From DATAAM01 sp036260075 (GTDB taxonomy: Bacteria; Actinomycetota; Acidimicrobiia; Acidimicrobiales; JAHWLA01): a DNA stretch of 13,659 nucleotides. The position numbers and the translations under genes are program-made. Positions 5,611 through 13,659 of this stretch are shown here, piece after piece. Numbering within the stretch: position 1 is the stretch's first letter; each line of letters starts with the position of its first letter. Below the pieces are notes generated by a model. The model saw nothing but the letters and a program-made list of their open reading frames with translations. It had not been told where the DNA came from and searched no databases. The stretch spans positions 1-13,659 of the forward strand of contig DATAAM010000225.1 in assembly GCA_036260075.1 (NCBI GenBank). The letters are read 5' to 3'.

Positions 5611-5660
5611 GTTCTGGCTGGCAGATCACGCACGTACGTGCGTGATCTGCCAGCCAGAAC
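5611..5660. terminator. Perfect 50-bp palindrome at a convergent junction
   Basis: The 25 bases from 5611 (GTTCTGGCTGGCAGATCACG, then CACGT) are followed at once by their exact reverse complement, with no spacer or mismatch. As RNA either strand can form a 23-bp stem with a four-base loop. It fills the 79-base gap between the plus-strand gene ending at 5590 and serA ending at 5670, so a bidirectional terminator is the simplest reading. There is no U-tract. The central 18 bases (5627-5644) alternate strictly pyrimidine-purine, a Z-DNA-prone pattern. The outer GTTCTGG and inner GATCA are shared with the repeat at 3278-3327. Confidence 0.8.
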
Positions 5661-5669
5661 GAAGTGGGG

Positions 5670-7244
5670 TCAGGGCTCGTCGACGCAGTGGATGTCGAGG
5701 ATGCCCGGCCCGGCAGCCAAGCGTTCGTGGGCCTCGGCGGGCAGCGCGTCGTCGATGGCGATGACCATGAGCGCGGTGGCCCCCGCCCGGGCCCGGCCCA
5801 GCGCCATGTCGGCGATGTTCACTCCGGCTTCGCCCAGCACGGTGCCGATGTAGCCGACGACGCCGGGCCGGTCGTCGTTGCGCACCAGGAGCATGCGGCG
5901 GGAGAACGGCACGTCGAGCTCGTGGTCGTCGACCATGACCAGGCGAGGCTCGCCCCGGGTGCCCGACAGCGTGCCCGCCACGGCATGGTCGCCGCCGCGC
6001 AACGTCACGAGGTTCACGTAGTCGTGCGACGTCGAACTGCTGACCTCCCGGACTTCGAGGCCCTGCTCCTCGGCCAGCTGCGGGGCGTTGACGTACGACA
6101 CCTGCTCGATGCTGCCGCCCGCGGCGAACAGGCCCTTCAGGACCGACAGCGTGAGGATGCGGGTGTCGTAGTCGGCGATGGCCCCTTGGTACGCCACCTC
6201 CAGTACCGAGGGCATGCCCTCGTTGACCGCTGCGTACAGTCGGCCCAGGCGCTCGGCCAGCGGCAGGAACGGGCGCACGGTCTCGGCCGCCTCGCCCGCG
6301 TTGACGTTGACGGCGAAGGGCACGAAGTCGCCCGCCAGCGCCAGGATCACCTGCTCGGCGATGGTGACGCCCGCCTTGTCCTGCGCCTCGGCGGTGCTGG
6401 CCCCGAGGTGGGGCGTGACCACCACGGCGTCGAGCTCGAACAGCGGCGACGAGGTCGTCGGCTCCGTGGCGAACACGTCGAGGGCGGCGCCCGCCACCCG
6501 GCCGTCGCGGATGGCCTCGGCCAGCGCCTCCTCGTCGACGATGCCGCCACGCGCCACGTTGACGATGCGGATGCCGGGCTTGGCCTTGGCCAGCAGCTCC
6601 TTGCCGATCAGGCCCACCGTCTCCGGCGTCTTGGCCACGTGCAACGTCACGAATTCGGCCCGGGCCACGAGCTCCTCCGGCGAGCCGAGGAGCTCGATGC
6701 CCAACTGGCGGGCCCGCTCCGGCGACACGAAGGGGTCGTAGGCGATCAGGCGCATGCCGAACGCCAACGCCCGCTGCGCCACCAACGCCCCGATGCGACC
6801 GAGGCCGATCACGCCCAGCGTCTTGCCGTGCAGCTCGACGCCCTCCCACTTCGAGCGCTCCCACTTGCCCGCCTTCAAGGCGGCGTGGGCCTGCGGCACG
6901 TTGCGGGCCTGGGACAGCAGCATGGCCATCGTGTGCCCGGCGGCCGAGAGGATGTTGGACTGCGGCGCGTTGACGACCATCACGCCGCGCCGGGTGGCCT
7001 CCTGCACGTCCACGTTGTCGAGCCCGATGCCCGCCCGGCCCACGACGACGAGGTCGGTGCCCGCGGCCAGCACGTCGGCCGTCACCTGCGTGGCCGAGCG
7101 GACCACCAGCGCGGCGGCCCCGCGCACGGCCTCGACCAGCTGCTCGGGCGTCAGGTCGAGGCGGACGTCGACCTCGTGCCCCGCCTCCCGCAACGCGTCC
7201 AGGCCGCGCTCGGCGAGCTTCTCCGTGACGAGGACGCGGGCCAT
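5670..7244 (-). CDS. serA: D-3-phosphoglycerate dehydrogenase
   Basis: SerA oxidises 3-phosphoglycerate to 3-phosphohydroxypyruvate with NAD+, the entry step of serine synthesis. The 524-residue length matches the long mycobacterial form, which carries an intervening domain plus a C-terminal ACT domain. Visible: the GRAGIGLDNVD segment (69-79), the dinucleotide-binding GLGRIG (147-152) followed by YDP (169-171), ARGGIVDE (231-238, catalytic Arg232), ALDVF (254-258) and PHLGAST (278-284, catalytic His279). The intervening domain covers about 310-445 and the ACT domain about 450-524 (starting near SRRMLLVRNDDRPG), which in this family binds serine for feedback inhibition. The ATG at 7244 has GAGG eight bases upstream and begins at the conserved first strand. 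An upstream in-frame ATG at 7274 would overlap the preceding gene. It is the last gene of a three-gene minus-strand unit. Confidence 0.96.
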   Translation of the reverse strand: MARVLVTEKLAERGLDALREAGHEVDVRLDLTPEQLVEAVRGAAALVVRSATQVTADVLAAGTDLVVVGRAGIGLDNVDVQEATRRGVMVVNAPQSNILSAAGHTMAMLLSQARNVPQAHAALKAGKWERSKWEGVELHGKTLGVIGLGRIGALVAQRALAFGMRLIAYDPFVSPERARQLGIELLGSPEELVARAEFVTLHVAKTPETVGLIGKELLAKAKPGIRIVNVARGGIVDEEALAEAIRDGRVAGAALDVFATEPTTSSPLFELDAVVVTPHLGASTAEAQDKAGVTIAEQVILALAGDFVPFAVNVNAGEAAETVRPFLPLAERLGRLYAAVNEGMPSVLEVAYQGAIADYDTRILTLSVLKGLFAAGGSIEQVSYVNAPQLAEEQGLEVREVSSSTSHDYVNLVTLRGGDHAVAGTLSGTRGEPRLVMVDDHELDVPFSRRMLLVRNDDRPGVVGYIGTVLGEAGVNIADMALGRARAGATALMVIAIDDALPAEAHERLAAGPGILDIHCVDEP

Positions 7245-7277
7245 GCGCCCATCCTCGCGAACCCCGCCGAGCACCGG

Positions 7278-7807
7278 CTAATGCGGGACCTTCTCGGGCG
7301 CCTTGTTGCGACGGTCGACCACGAACTCGGCCAGCTCGCCCGCGTCGGCCTGTTCGCACAGGAGGCGGTGGCCCCAGGCCGTGGCCGCGATCGGCACCGA
7401 CAACGTGGGGCGCTCGACCACGAGCACGTCGCGTGCGTACTGGTCCGCCACCGCACGGGCAACCTGCGCCTCGGCGGCCGAGCGATACCAGACGATCACG
7501 TAGCCGTGCTCCAGCGAGTGCACCAACGCGCCGTCGGGCGGCATGCCGTCGCCCACGTAGAAGCCGGGCGGCACTGAGGGGGTGAGATGGTCGCCGCCGC
7601 TCGGCGGGTCGACGGTGTACCGGGGCGGGTTGCCGAGCGGCCCGGTGTACGACGGGTGGTCGGTGTGCACCACGCCCGCGCCGTCGGTGCTGTACACGTC
7701 CATCTCCGTGTCGGCCCTGCAGAACCTGCTCTCGGGCGGGTCGTCGCCGCCGCTGCTGCACGCCGCCGCCAGCACGAACGCGAGCGGCAACGCGGCCGAG
7801 CGCCGCA

Positions 7808-7808
<1 letters not shown>
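7278..7808 (-). CDS. DUF3105-family lipoprotein
   Basis: The 176-residue product is a predicted lipoprotein. A basic start (MRR) is followed by a hydrophobic core and LAAAC, with Cys17 as the likely lipidation site; Leu is at -4 rather than the canonical -3, so the lipobox is acceptable but not perfect. The exported part carries the signature of DUF3105: PPSGGDH (68-74) and ALVHSLEHGYVIVWY (94-108). The conserved His/Glu pattern (H73, H97, E100, H101) could bind metal, but no activity is known for the family. The ATG overlaps the stop of the aminotransferase gene upstream as ATGA, and serA begins 33 bases downstream, so it is embedded in the operon and probably translationally coupled. Its presence among serine-synthesis genes is unexplained. 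Confidence 0.85.
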
Positions 7809-8999
<1,191 letters not shown>

Positions 9000-9001
<2 letters not shown>

Positions 9002-10151
9002 GCCTGCCATGCTGTCACACGTGCCCGAGACCGCCGTTTCCGATATCCGCATCCCCGCCGACCTCCTGCCTGCCGACGGGCGCTTCGGCTCGGGCCCGTC
9101 CAAGGTCCGCCCCGCTGCGGTGGAGGCGCTGGCCGCCGCCGCCCCCACGTACCTGGGCACGAGCCACCGCCAGGAAGGCGTGCGATCAGTGGTGCGGCGC
9201 GTGCGCACCGGCCTGGCCGAGCTGTTCTCGCTCCCCGACGGCTACGAGGTGCTGCTCGGCAACGGCGGCACCACCTCGTTCTGGGACGCGGCCGCCTGCT
9301 CGCTGGTTCGCCGGCGCAGCCGCCACTTCTCCTTCGGCGAGTTCTCCTCGAAGTTCGCCGCCGTGGTGGCCGCCTCTCCGTTCCTCGACGAGCCCGACGT
9401 GGTCAGCGCCGCGCCCGGCACCCGTCCCGAGATCGAGCCGACCGACGGCATCGATCTCTACGCACTGACCCACAACGAGACGTCGACCGGCGTCGCCATG
9501 GAGGTGCGCCGCCCTGCGCCCGACGCGTTCACCGCTGTCGACGCCACCTCGGCGGCGGGAGGCATGCGGGTCGACCCGTCGCAGTTCGACGTCTACTACT
9601 TCGCGCCGCAGAAGTGCTTCGCCTCCGACGGCGGCCTGTGGCTGGCGCTGTGCTCGCCCGAAGCGATCGCTCGCATCGAGGAGGCGCCGGCCGACGGGCG
9701 GTGGGTGCCGCCGACCCTCGACCTGCGCATCGCGCTGGAGAACTCGCGGGCCGACCAGACCTACAACACGCCCGCACTGGCCACGCTGTTCCTCCTGGCG
9801 AACCAAGTGGAGTGGATGCTGGAGGGCGGCGGGCTGGAGTGGACGGCGTCGCGGTGCGACCGATCGGCGCAGACGCTGTACGGCTGGGCCGAGGCGTCGC
9901 CCTACGCGCAGCCGTTCGTCTCCAAGCCCGACGACCGCAGCCCGGTGGTGGGCACCATCGACTTCGACGAGTCGGTCGACGCCGCCGTGGTGTGCAAGGT
10001 GCTGCGGGCCAACGGGATCGTCGACACCGAGCCGTATCGCAAGCTGGGTCGCAACCAGGTGCGCGTCGCCCTGTTCCCGGCCGTCGACCCCGACGACGTG
10101 GCCGCGCTCACCCGGTGCACGGACTACGTGGTGGAGGCGCTCGGCTCGTAG
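9000..10151 (+). CDS. serC: Phosphoserine aminotransferase
   Basis: SerC converts 3-phosphohydroxypyruvate and glutamate to phosphoserine, the step after SerA. The 383-residue protein is of the mycobacterial type. Recognisable segments are DGRFGSGPSKVR near the N-terminus, GTSHRQEGVRSVVRRVR, LFSLPDGYEVLLGNGGTT (the PLP-phosphate region), THNETSTGVA, VDATSAAGG, and YYFAPQKCFASDGGLW with the PLP lysine in PQK. TEPYRKLGRNQVRVALFPAV closes the protein. The ATG at 9000 has GGAG nine bases before it. An ATG at 9009 or GTG at 9021 is also possible, because residues before DGRFG are poorly conserved. The start region overlaps the divergent aminotransferase gene, so its promoter must lie inside that coding sequence. 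The carboxypeptidase gene follows after ten bases. Confidence 0.95.
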
Positions 10152-10161
10152 CCTGGCGGCC

Positions 10162-11199
10162 GTGCTCCGGGGTCTGGCCGTCGTCGTCGCGCTGGTCGCC
10201 CTGTCGACGCCGGCGAGGGCCGCGCCCACCACCACGATCGCTCCCCCGCCGCCCAAGGCGTGGGTGGCTGTCGACGCCGACACCGGCGCGGTGATCGAGG
10301 GCGGGGACCACCGCACGCCTATGCGGGTGGCGAGCGTGCTGAAGGTGCTGACCGCGCTGGTGGTGACAGAGCACCTCGCTCCCGACGACGAGGTGCCGGT
10401 CTCGGCTCGGGCCGAGGGCATGCCCGCCCGCCGCATGCAGCTGAAGCAAGGCGAGGTGTGGCGCGTGGACCACCTCCTGCACTCGCTGCTGCTCGTGTCT
10501 GCGAACGACGCCGCCGCCGCCCTGGCCGAGCGGGCGGCGGGCTCGCTGGAGGACTTCGGCGAGCTGTTCGTTGCCACGGCCGTGCGGCTGGGCATGGAGG
10601 ACGACCCGGTGCTGCGCGACCCGGCGGGCCTCGACGACGAGTTCTCGGTGGAGGGCGGCAACCTCGTCAGCGCTCGCGACGTGGCCATCGCGGCGCGTGC
10701 GTTCCTCGCTGCGGGCGAGTTGGCGCCGATCGTGACGCTGCCGGAGTACCGGTTCGTCGGCGGCGACGGCGAGCCCCACCGCCTGCGCAACCACAACCGG
10801 TTGCTCACGCTCTATCCCGGCGCCATCGGCGTGAAGACCGGCTACACCAAGCGGGCGGGGCACTCGCTGATCGCCGCTGCGCGACGCGACGGGCGAACGG
10901 CGATCGCGGTCGTGCTCGGGGCCGCCGACCCGTACCGCTCGGCGGCGGGGTTGCTCGACCGCGTGTTCGCCGTGCCGCCGTCGGGCCAGGACGGGCTCGA
11001 CCGGCTCCCCCCCGTGGCGCTCCGGCCTCGCCAGGAAGTCGCCGCCGCCCAACCGGTCGCCGCGCCCGCGGCGCGACAGGCGCGCCCATCCGACGGCGGC
11101 CTGCCCCTGCGGGACGCCGCCTTGCTACTCGTGGGTGGCGCGCCCGCCGCCGTCATCCTCGTCCGGCGCCGAACCCGCGTACCCTGGCCCAGTGCGTAA
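10162..11199 (+). CDS. D-alanyl-D-alanine carboxypeptidase (peptidase S11)
   Basis: This is a low-molecular-weight penicillin-binding protein that trims the terminal D-Ala from peptidoglycan stem peptides outside the cytoplasmic membrane. The 345-residue product begins with a signal peptide (hydrophobic 3-15, probable cleavage after ARA at 20). It carries all three active-site motifs: SxxK as SVLK (Ser58, Lys61), SxN as SAN (113-115) and KTG (225-227, in GVKTGYTKRAG). A flexible Pro/Ala-rich stretch (about 285-312) leads to a single C-terminal membrane helix (317-334) and a basic tail (RRRTR), a topology that anchors the enzyme on the outer face. The start is GTG at 10162, ten bases after the serC stop, with only a weak GGCGG upstream, so co-transcription with serC is likely. 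There is no functional reason in the sequence for that pairing. Confidence 0.92.
   Translation: MLRGLAVVVALVALSTPARAAPTTTIAPPPPKAWVAVDADTGAVIEGGDHRTPMRVASVLKVLTALVVTEHLAPDDEVPVSARAEGMPARRMQLKQGEVWRVDHLLHSLLLVSANDAAAALAERAAGSLEDFGELFVATAVRLGMEDDPVLRDPAGLDDEFSVEGGNLVSARDVAIAARAFLAAGELAPIVTLPEYRFVGGDGEPHRLRNHNRLLTLYPGAIGVKTGYTKRAGHSLIAAARRDGRTAIAVVLGAADPYRSAAGLLDRVFAVPPSGQDGLDRLPPVALRPRQEVAAAQPVAAPAARQARPSDGGLPLRDAALLLVGGAPAAVILVRRRTRVPWPSA
11180..11185 (+). promoter_or_regulatory. Putative internal -10 box (TACCCT), leaderless transcript
   Basis: TACCCT fits TANNNT and lies six bases before the GTG at 11192, inside the last codons of the carboxypeptidase gene. It would allow the lipoprotein gene to be transcribed alone, with the start codon at the 5' end. 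No clear -35 is visible. Evidence is positional, supported by the same geometry at three other genes. Confidence 0.4.
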
Positions 11200-11962
11200 A
11201 GCAATCGTCGCCGTGGTGCTCGCTGCGCTCGTCGCCTGCGGGTCGAAGGGAGACGACGCCCAGGTGACGACCACCACGACCGCGCCGTCCACCACCACGA
11301 CGATCGCTCCGACGACCACGACGGCCGAGTCCGCCCCCCGCAAGGCGGCCACCACGACGACGACGCCCAAGCCCGCGGCCACACTGACCTCACCCGACGA
11401 GGACAAGCCGGTCGAGATCGTCGTCCAGCCGGAGCACATCGAGCCCTATCTGCTGCGGGTGGGCACCGACTGGAGCCCGGTGCGCGACGACGTGTTCGGC
11501 ACCGGGCCCATGGGCCTCCAGGATGCGGCAGCGGACGACGCGGAGGACGACGGCGAGATCGAGCGATCCCGCAAGCTCCTCCAGGATCTCGGCTTCCACG
11601 CCGGCTACTCGCGTGTGTGGGAGCACAGGCGCGCACCGGACGACCCGGCCGGCCAGGCCACCCACCTGTTCGCCTACCTCTACTTCTTCGGCACGCCGCA
11701 GGGCGCACGGGCCTACTTGGACCACGACGCCGAGTCGTTCGAGGAGGCGACAGACGACAAAGCCGAGGAGGTGTCGGCGGGCATCCCCGGCTCCCGGGCG
11801 TGGGCCGGGAGCGACGAGGACAACCAGTCGATCGCCGTCGTGCTCTTCACCGTCGACAACTTCTACGCCCGGGTCGTCTGCACGGGCACGCACGACCCGA
11901 CCGGCCGCTGCCGCTCCTGGGTGACAGAGCACGCCGACCAGCAGCACAAGCAGCTTCGCTGA
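11192..11962 (+). CDS. Thr-rich lipoprotein of unknown function
   Basis: I do not recognise the globular domain. From the GTG at 11192 the product has 256 residues and starts with a good lipoprotein signal: basic MRK, hydrophobic 4-14 and the lipobox L13-V14-A15-Cys16. Residues 26-58 form a Thr/Ala/Pro-rich linker with four- and five-residue Thr runs, a typical wall-spanning and possibly glycosylated spacer in actinobacteria. The remainder (about 75-256) is acidic, with SPVRDDVFG, SRVWEHRRAP and an ATHLFAYLYFFGTPQGARAYL segment. The latter resembles small extracellular domains of unknown function. Two cysteines late in the domain (in VVCTGTHDPTGRCRSW) could form a disulfide. The start overlaps the carboxypeptidase stop by eight bases; I chose it because it begins the signal peptide and follows a TACCCT box. 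A longer reading from 11135 would destroy the signal peptide. Confidence 0.8.
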   Translation: MRKAIVAVVLAALVACGSKGDDAQVTTTTTAPSTTTTIAPTTTTAESAPRKAATTTTTPKPAATLTSPDEDKPVEIVVQPEHIEPYLLRVGTDWSPVRDDVFGTGPMGLQDAAADDAEDDGEIERSRKLLQDLGFHAGYSRVWEHRRAPDDPAGQATHLFAYLYFFGTPQGARAYLDHDAESFEEATDDKAEEVSAGIPGSRAWAGSDEDNQSIAVVLFTVDNFYARVVCTGTHDPTGRCRSWVTEHADQQHKQLR

Positions 11963-11966
11963 AACG

Positions 11967-12008
11967 GTTCTGGCACCAGGGCGAGGTCAGCCGCCGCTGA
12001 CGTCCTGG
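11967..12008. terminator. Weak hairpin region at convergent junction, with GTTCTGG
   Basis: GTTCTGG (11967-11973) begins five bases after the lipoprotein stop, as at the two stronger junction palindromes, but here no matching CCAGAAC arm follows. Instead there is a short CTGG-CA-CCAG, then GTCAGC (11986-11991) paired with GCTGAC (11996-12001). An outer CCAGG (11976-11980) can pair with CCTGG (12004-12008). The structure overlaps the ilvC stop codon. It may be a decayed or alternative terminator. Confidence 0.35.
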
Positions 12009-13015
12009 GGGCGCTCCTTGCCCGCGGCGATGAACGGCATCATGGCCCGCAGCTCGGCACCGACCGTCTCGATCGGGTGCTGCTTGCCCGCCTCGCGCAG
12101 CCGGTCGAAGTTGGGGCGGCCCGCCCGGTTCTCCTCGATCCACTCCTTGGCGAACTCGCCCGAGCGGATCTCGCCGAGGATCTTCTTCATCTCCGCCTTG
12201 ACCGCGTCGTTGATGACGCGCGGCCCACGGGTCACGTCGCCGTACTCGGCCGTGTCGGAGATCGAGAACCGCATCCCGGCGATGCCGTGCTCGTACATGA
12301 GGTCGACGATGAGCTTCAGCTCGTGCAGGCACTCGAAGTAGGCCGACTCCGGCTGGTACCCCGCCTCTGTGAGCGTCTCGTAGCCCGCCTGCACCAGCGC
12401 GGTGAGCCCGCCGCACAGCACGACCTGCTCGCCGAACAGGTCGGTCTCGGTTTCCTCCTCGAAGGTGGTGTCGAGCACCCCGGCGCGGGTGGCGCCGATC
12501 GCGTGCGCGTAGGAGAGGGCGATGTCGCGTGCCTTGCCCGAGGCATCCTGGGCCACGGCGATCAGCGACGGCACGCCTCCGCCCTCGGTGTAGGTACGGC
12601 GCACGAGGTGGCCCGGTCCCTTGGGGGCCACCATGGCCACGTCGAGCCCGGCGTCGGGCTTGATGAGGCCGAAGCGGATGTTGAAGCCGTGGGCGAAGAA
12701 CACGGCGTCGCCCGACGACAGGTTGGGCGCGATCTCCGCCTCGTACACCGCTCCCTGCTCGGTGTCGGGCAGCAGGATCATCACCAAGTCGGCCTCGGCG
12801 GCGGCGTCGGCCACCGACTTCACCGACAACCCGGCGGCCTCGGCCTTGGCCCGCGAGGACGAACCCTCGCGCAGGCCGACGCGCACGTCGACCCCCGAGT
12901 CGCGCAGGTTCAGCGCGTGGGCGTGGCCCTGCGACCCGTAGCCGATGACGGCGACCTTGCGGCCGGCCACCAGGCCGGGGTCGGCGTCCTTCTCGTAGGA
13001 AACCTGTGCAGGCAT
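11987..13015 (-). CDS. ilvC: Ketol-acid reductoisomerase, class I
   Basis: IlvC converts 2-acetolactate to 2,3-dihydroxyisovalerate (and the isoleucine equivalent) by alkyl migration and NADPH-dependent reduction. At 342 residues it is a short class I enzyme. Visible: the nucleotide-binding GYGSQG (25-30); the VGLREGSSSRAKA loop (46-58), whose serines suit NADPH; AHG (108-110); MVAPKGPGHLVRRTY (128-142); and the metal-binding set Asp192 and Glu196 in TDLFGEQ plus Glu228 and Glu232 in FECLHE. Ser253 lies in the substrate loop SISDTAEYG. The ATG at 13015 follows the ilvN stop after four bases, with GGTGGG eight bases upstream inside the end of ilvN. It is the last gene of the ilvBNC unit here; ilvD is not in the window. 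Confidence 0.97.
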   Translation of the reverse strand: MPAQVSYEKDADPGLVAGRKVAVIGYGSQGHAHALNLRDSGVDVRVGLREGSSSRAKAEAAGLSVKSVADAAAEADLVMILLPDTEQGAVYEAEIAPNLSSGDAVFFAHGFNIRFGLIKPDAGLDVAMVAPKGPGHLVRRTYTEGGGVPSLIAVAQDASGKARDIALSYAHAIGATRAGVLDTTFEEETETDLFGEQVVLCGGLTALVQAGYETLTEAGYQPESAYFECLHELKLIVDLMYEHGIAGMRFSISDTAEYGDVTRGPRVINDAVKAEMKKILGEIRSGEFAKEWIEENRAGRPNFDRLREAGKQHPIETVGAELRAMMPFIAAGKERPQDVSGG

Positions 13016-13019
13016 TGCG

Positions 13020-13544
13020 CTATCCCACCTTTCCGGTCACGGAGCGCAGGCGCGGCACCTGGCGCTCCAGCTTGGGCAGCGCAACACGTCCCGTCCGCTG
13101 CACTTCCACGATCCCGTACGGTCGCATGAGGTCTTCGAAGTCGTCCAGCTTCTGCGGGGTGCCCGACAGCATGATCGTGAGCTGGTCGTGGCCCACGTCG
13201 ACGATGCGGCCCTCGAAGACCTGCACGAGCTCGATCACCTGGCTGCGGGCGCCCGCCTCGGCCCGCACCGAGAGGAGCATGAGCTCGCGCTCGACCGAGT
13301 CGTCGGGGTGCAGCTCGGTGATCTTCACCACGTTGACGAGCTTGAAGAGCTGCTTGGTGATCTGCTCGAGCGGGGTGGACTCCACGTCGACCACGATCGA
13401 GATGCGGGAGAACCGCTCGTCGTCGGTGGGCGCCACCGCCAGCGAGTAGATGTTGAAGCCCCGTCGGGAGAACAGGTTGGTGACCCGGGACAGCACGCCG
13501 GGCTTGTTCTCCACCAGGACGGAGAGCATGTGGTGGTTCGTCAT
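13020..13544 (-). CDS. ilvN: Acetolactate synthase small (regulatory) subunit
   Basis: This 174-residue protein is the regulatory subunit of acetohydroxyacid synthase, which activates the IlvB catalytic subunit and confers feedback inhibition by branched-chain amino acids. An ACT domain occupies about residues 4-80, opening with MLSVLVENKPGVLSRVTNLFSRRG-type sequence (NKPGVLSRV at 13-21) and GFNIYSLAV (29-37). The C-terminal small-subunit domain follows (ELMLLSVRAE, then DQLTIMLSGTPQKLDDF). The length matches the family. Its ATG overlaps the ilvB stop as ATGA (four bases), so the two subunits are translationally coupled, as is usual for this complex. ilvC starts four bases after its stop. The name ilvH is used for the same family in some genomes. 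Confidence 0.96.
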   Translation of the reverse strand: MTNHHMLSVLVENKPGVLSRVTNLFSRRGFNIYSLAVAPTDDERFSRISIVVDVESTPLEQITKQLFKLVNVVKITELHPDDSVERELMLLSVRAEAGARSQVIELVQVFEGRIVDVGHDQLTIMLSGTPQKLDDFEDLMRPYGIVEVQRTGRVALPKLERQVPRLRSVTGKVG

Positions 13545-13659
13545 CGGCCGCCCTCCCCCTGGGCCGGGCCCATGATGATGTCGTCGTTCGACGTGCCCGC
13601 CGCCACCATCGGGTAGACCTTCTCCATCGAGTCGGTGCGGAAGTCGATCACCACCGGCC
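13541..13659 (-). CDS. ilvB: Acetolactate synthase large subunit, C-terminal end
   Basis: Only the last 38 codons are present. They read PVVIDFRTDSMEKVYPMV, then AAGTSNDDIIMGP and a short Gly-rich tail. The EKVYPMVAAGTSNDDII pattern is the conserved C-terminus of the thiamine-diphosphate-dependent catalytic subunit, which condenses pyruvate to acetolactate. The stop (complement of TCA at 13541-13543) overlaps the ilvN start. The remainder, including any leader region upstream, is outside the window. Identification rests on this short segment plus its position immediately before ilvN and ilvC. Confidence 0.9.
   Translation of the reverse strand, partial: PVVIDFRTDSMEKVYPMVAAGTSNDDIIMGPAQGEGGR

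Noticed and set aside
3278..5660. The two related inverted repeats read as ends of an insertion sequence or composite element enclosing leuA
   Set aside because: No transposase or target-site duplication is present, each repeat is itself a complete palindrome at a gene end, and the enclosed genes are ordinary biosynthetic genes.
11266..11366. Imperfect ACC/ACG trinucleotide repeats
   Set aside because: They encode the Thr-rich linker of the lipoprotein and are explained by protein composition rather than by a separate repeat element.
12077..13129. Long plus-strand frame antisense to ilvC
   Set aside because: It mirrors the ilvC codons and has no start context or motif; ilvC is unambiguous.

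Overview
The window is a compact, high-GC (about 70% by eye) stretch of bacterial chromosome devoted mainly to branched-chain amino acid and serine biosynthesis. The organism is most likely an actinobacterium, possibly of the Acidimicrobiia. Reasons: SerC is of the mycobacterial type, SerA has the long C-terminal form, there is a lysine/alanine-rich protein ending in what looks like the actinobacterial 'sunset' domain, and several first genes have a TANNNT box 6-7 bases before the start codon, the arrangement of actinobacterial leaderless mRNAs. The taxon is inference; no rRNA or tRNA is present. I see no mobile element, CRISPR array or phage gene, and no stretch over 300 bases without a gene.

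Layout. (1) 1-1198, plus: end of leuC and complete leuD. (2) 1240-3313: a FMN-binding split-barrel protein (plus), an unrecognised 144-residue protein (minus) and a GlxA/AraC-type regulator (plus) behind a promoter carrying a tandem repeat. (3) 3336-5062, minus: leuA preceded by a complete-looking leucine attenuator, made of a promoter, a 12-codon leader peptide with three consecutive Leu codons, a strong hairpin, and a Rho-independent terminator with six U's. (4) 5078-5590, plus: the membrane-anchored, Lys/Ala-rich protein. (5) 5670-9001, minus: aminotransferase, DUF3105 lipoprotein and serA, tightly packed. (6) 9000-11962, plus: serC, a D,D-carboxypeptidase and a Thr-rich lipoprotein. (7) 11987-13659, minus: ilvB (partial), ilvN and ilvC.

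How the genes work together. IlvBN and IlvC make the dihydroxy-acid precursors of valine and leucine. LeuA commits 2-ketoisovalerate to leucine and LeuCD isomerises the product (leuB and ilvD are not here). SerA and SerC are the first two steps of the phosphorylated serine pathway, transcribed divergently from start codons that share the same CATG.

The most interesting signals are non-coding: the leuA attenuator, whose leader peptide itself appears leaderless; a perfect 50-bp palindrome at a convergent junction; and a related 18-bp inverted repeat that also encodes the C-terminus of the GlxA-type protein. The motif GTTCTGG recurs at three of the four convergent junctions, which suggests a lineage-specific, U-tract-free terminator or a dispersed palindromic repeat family.
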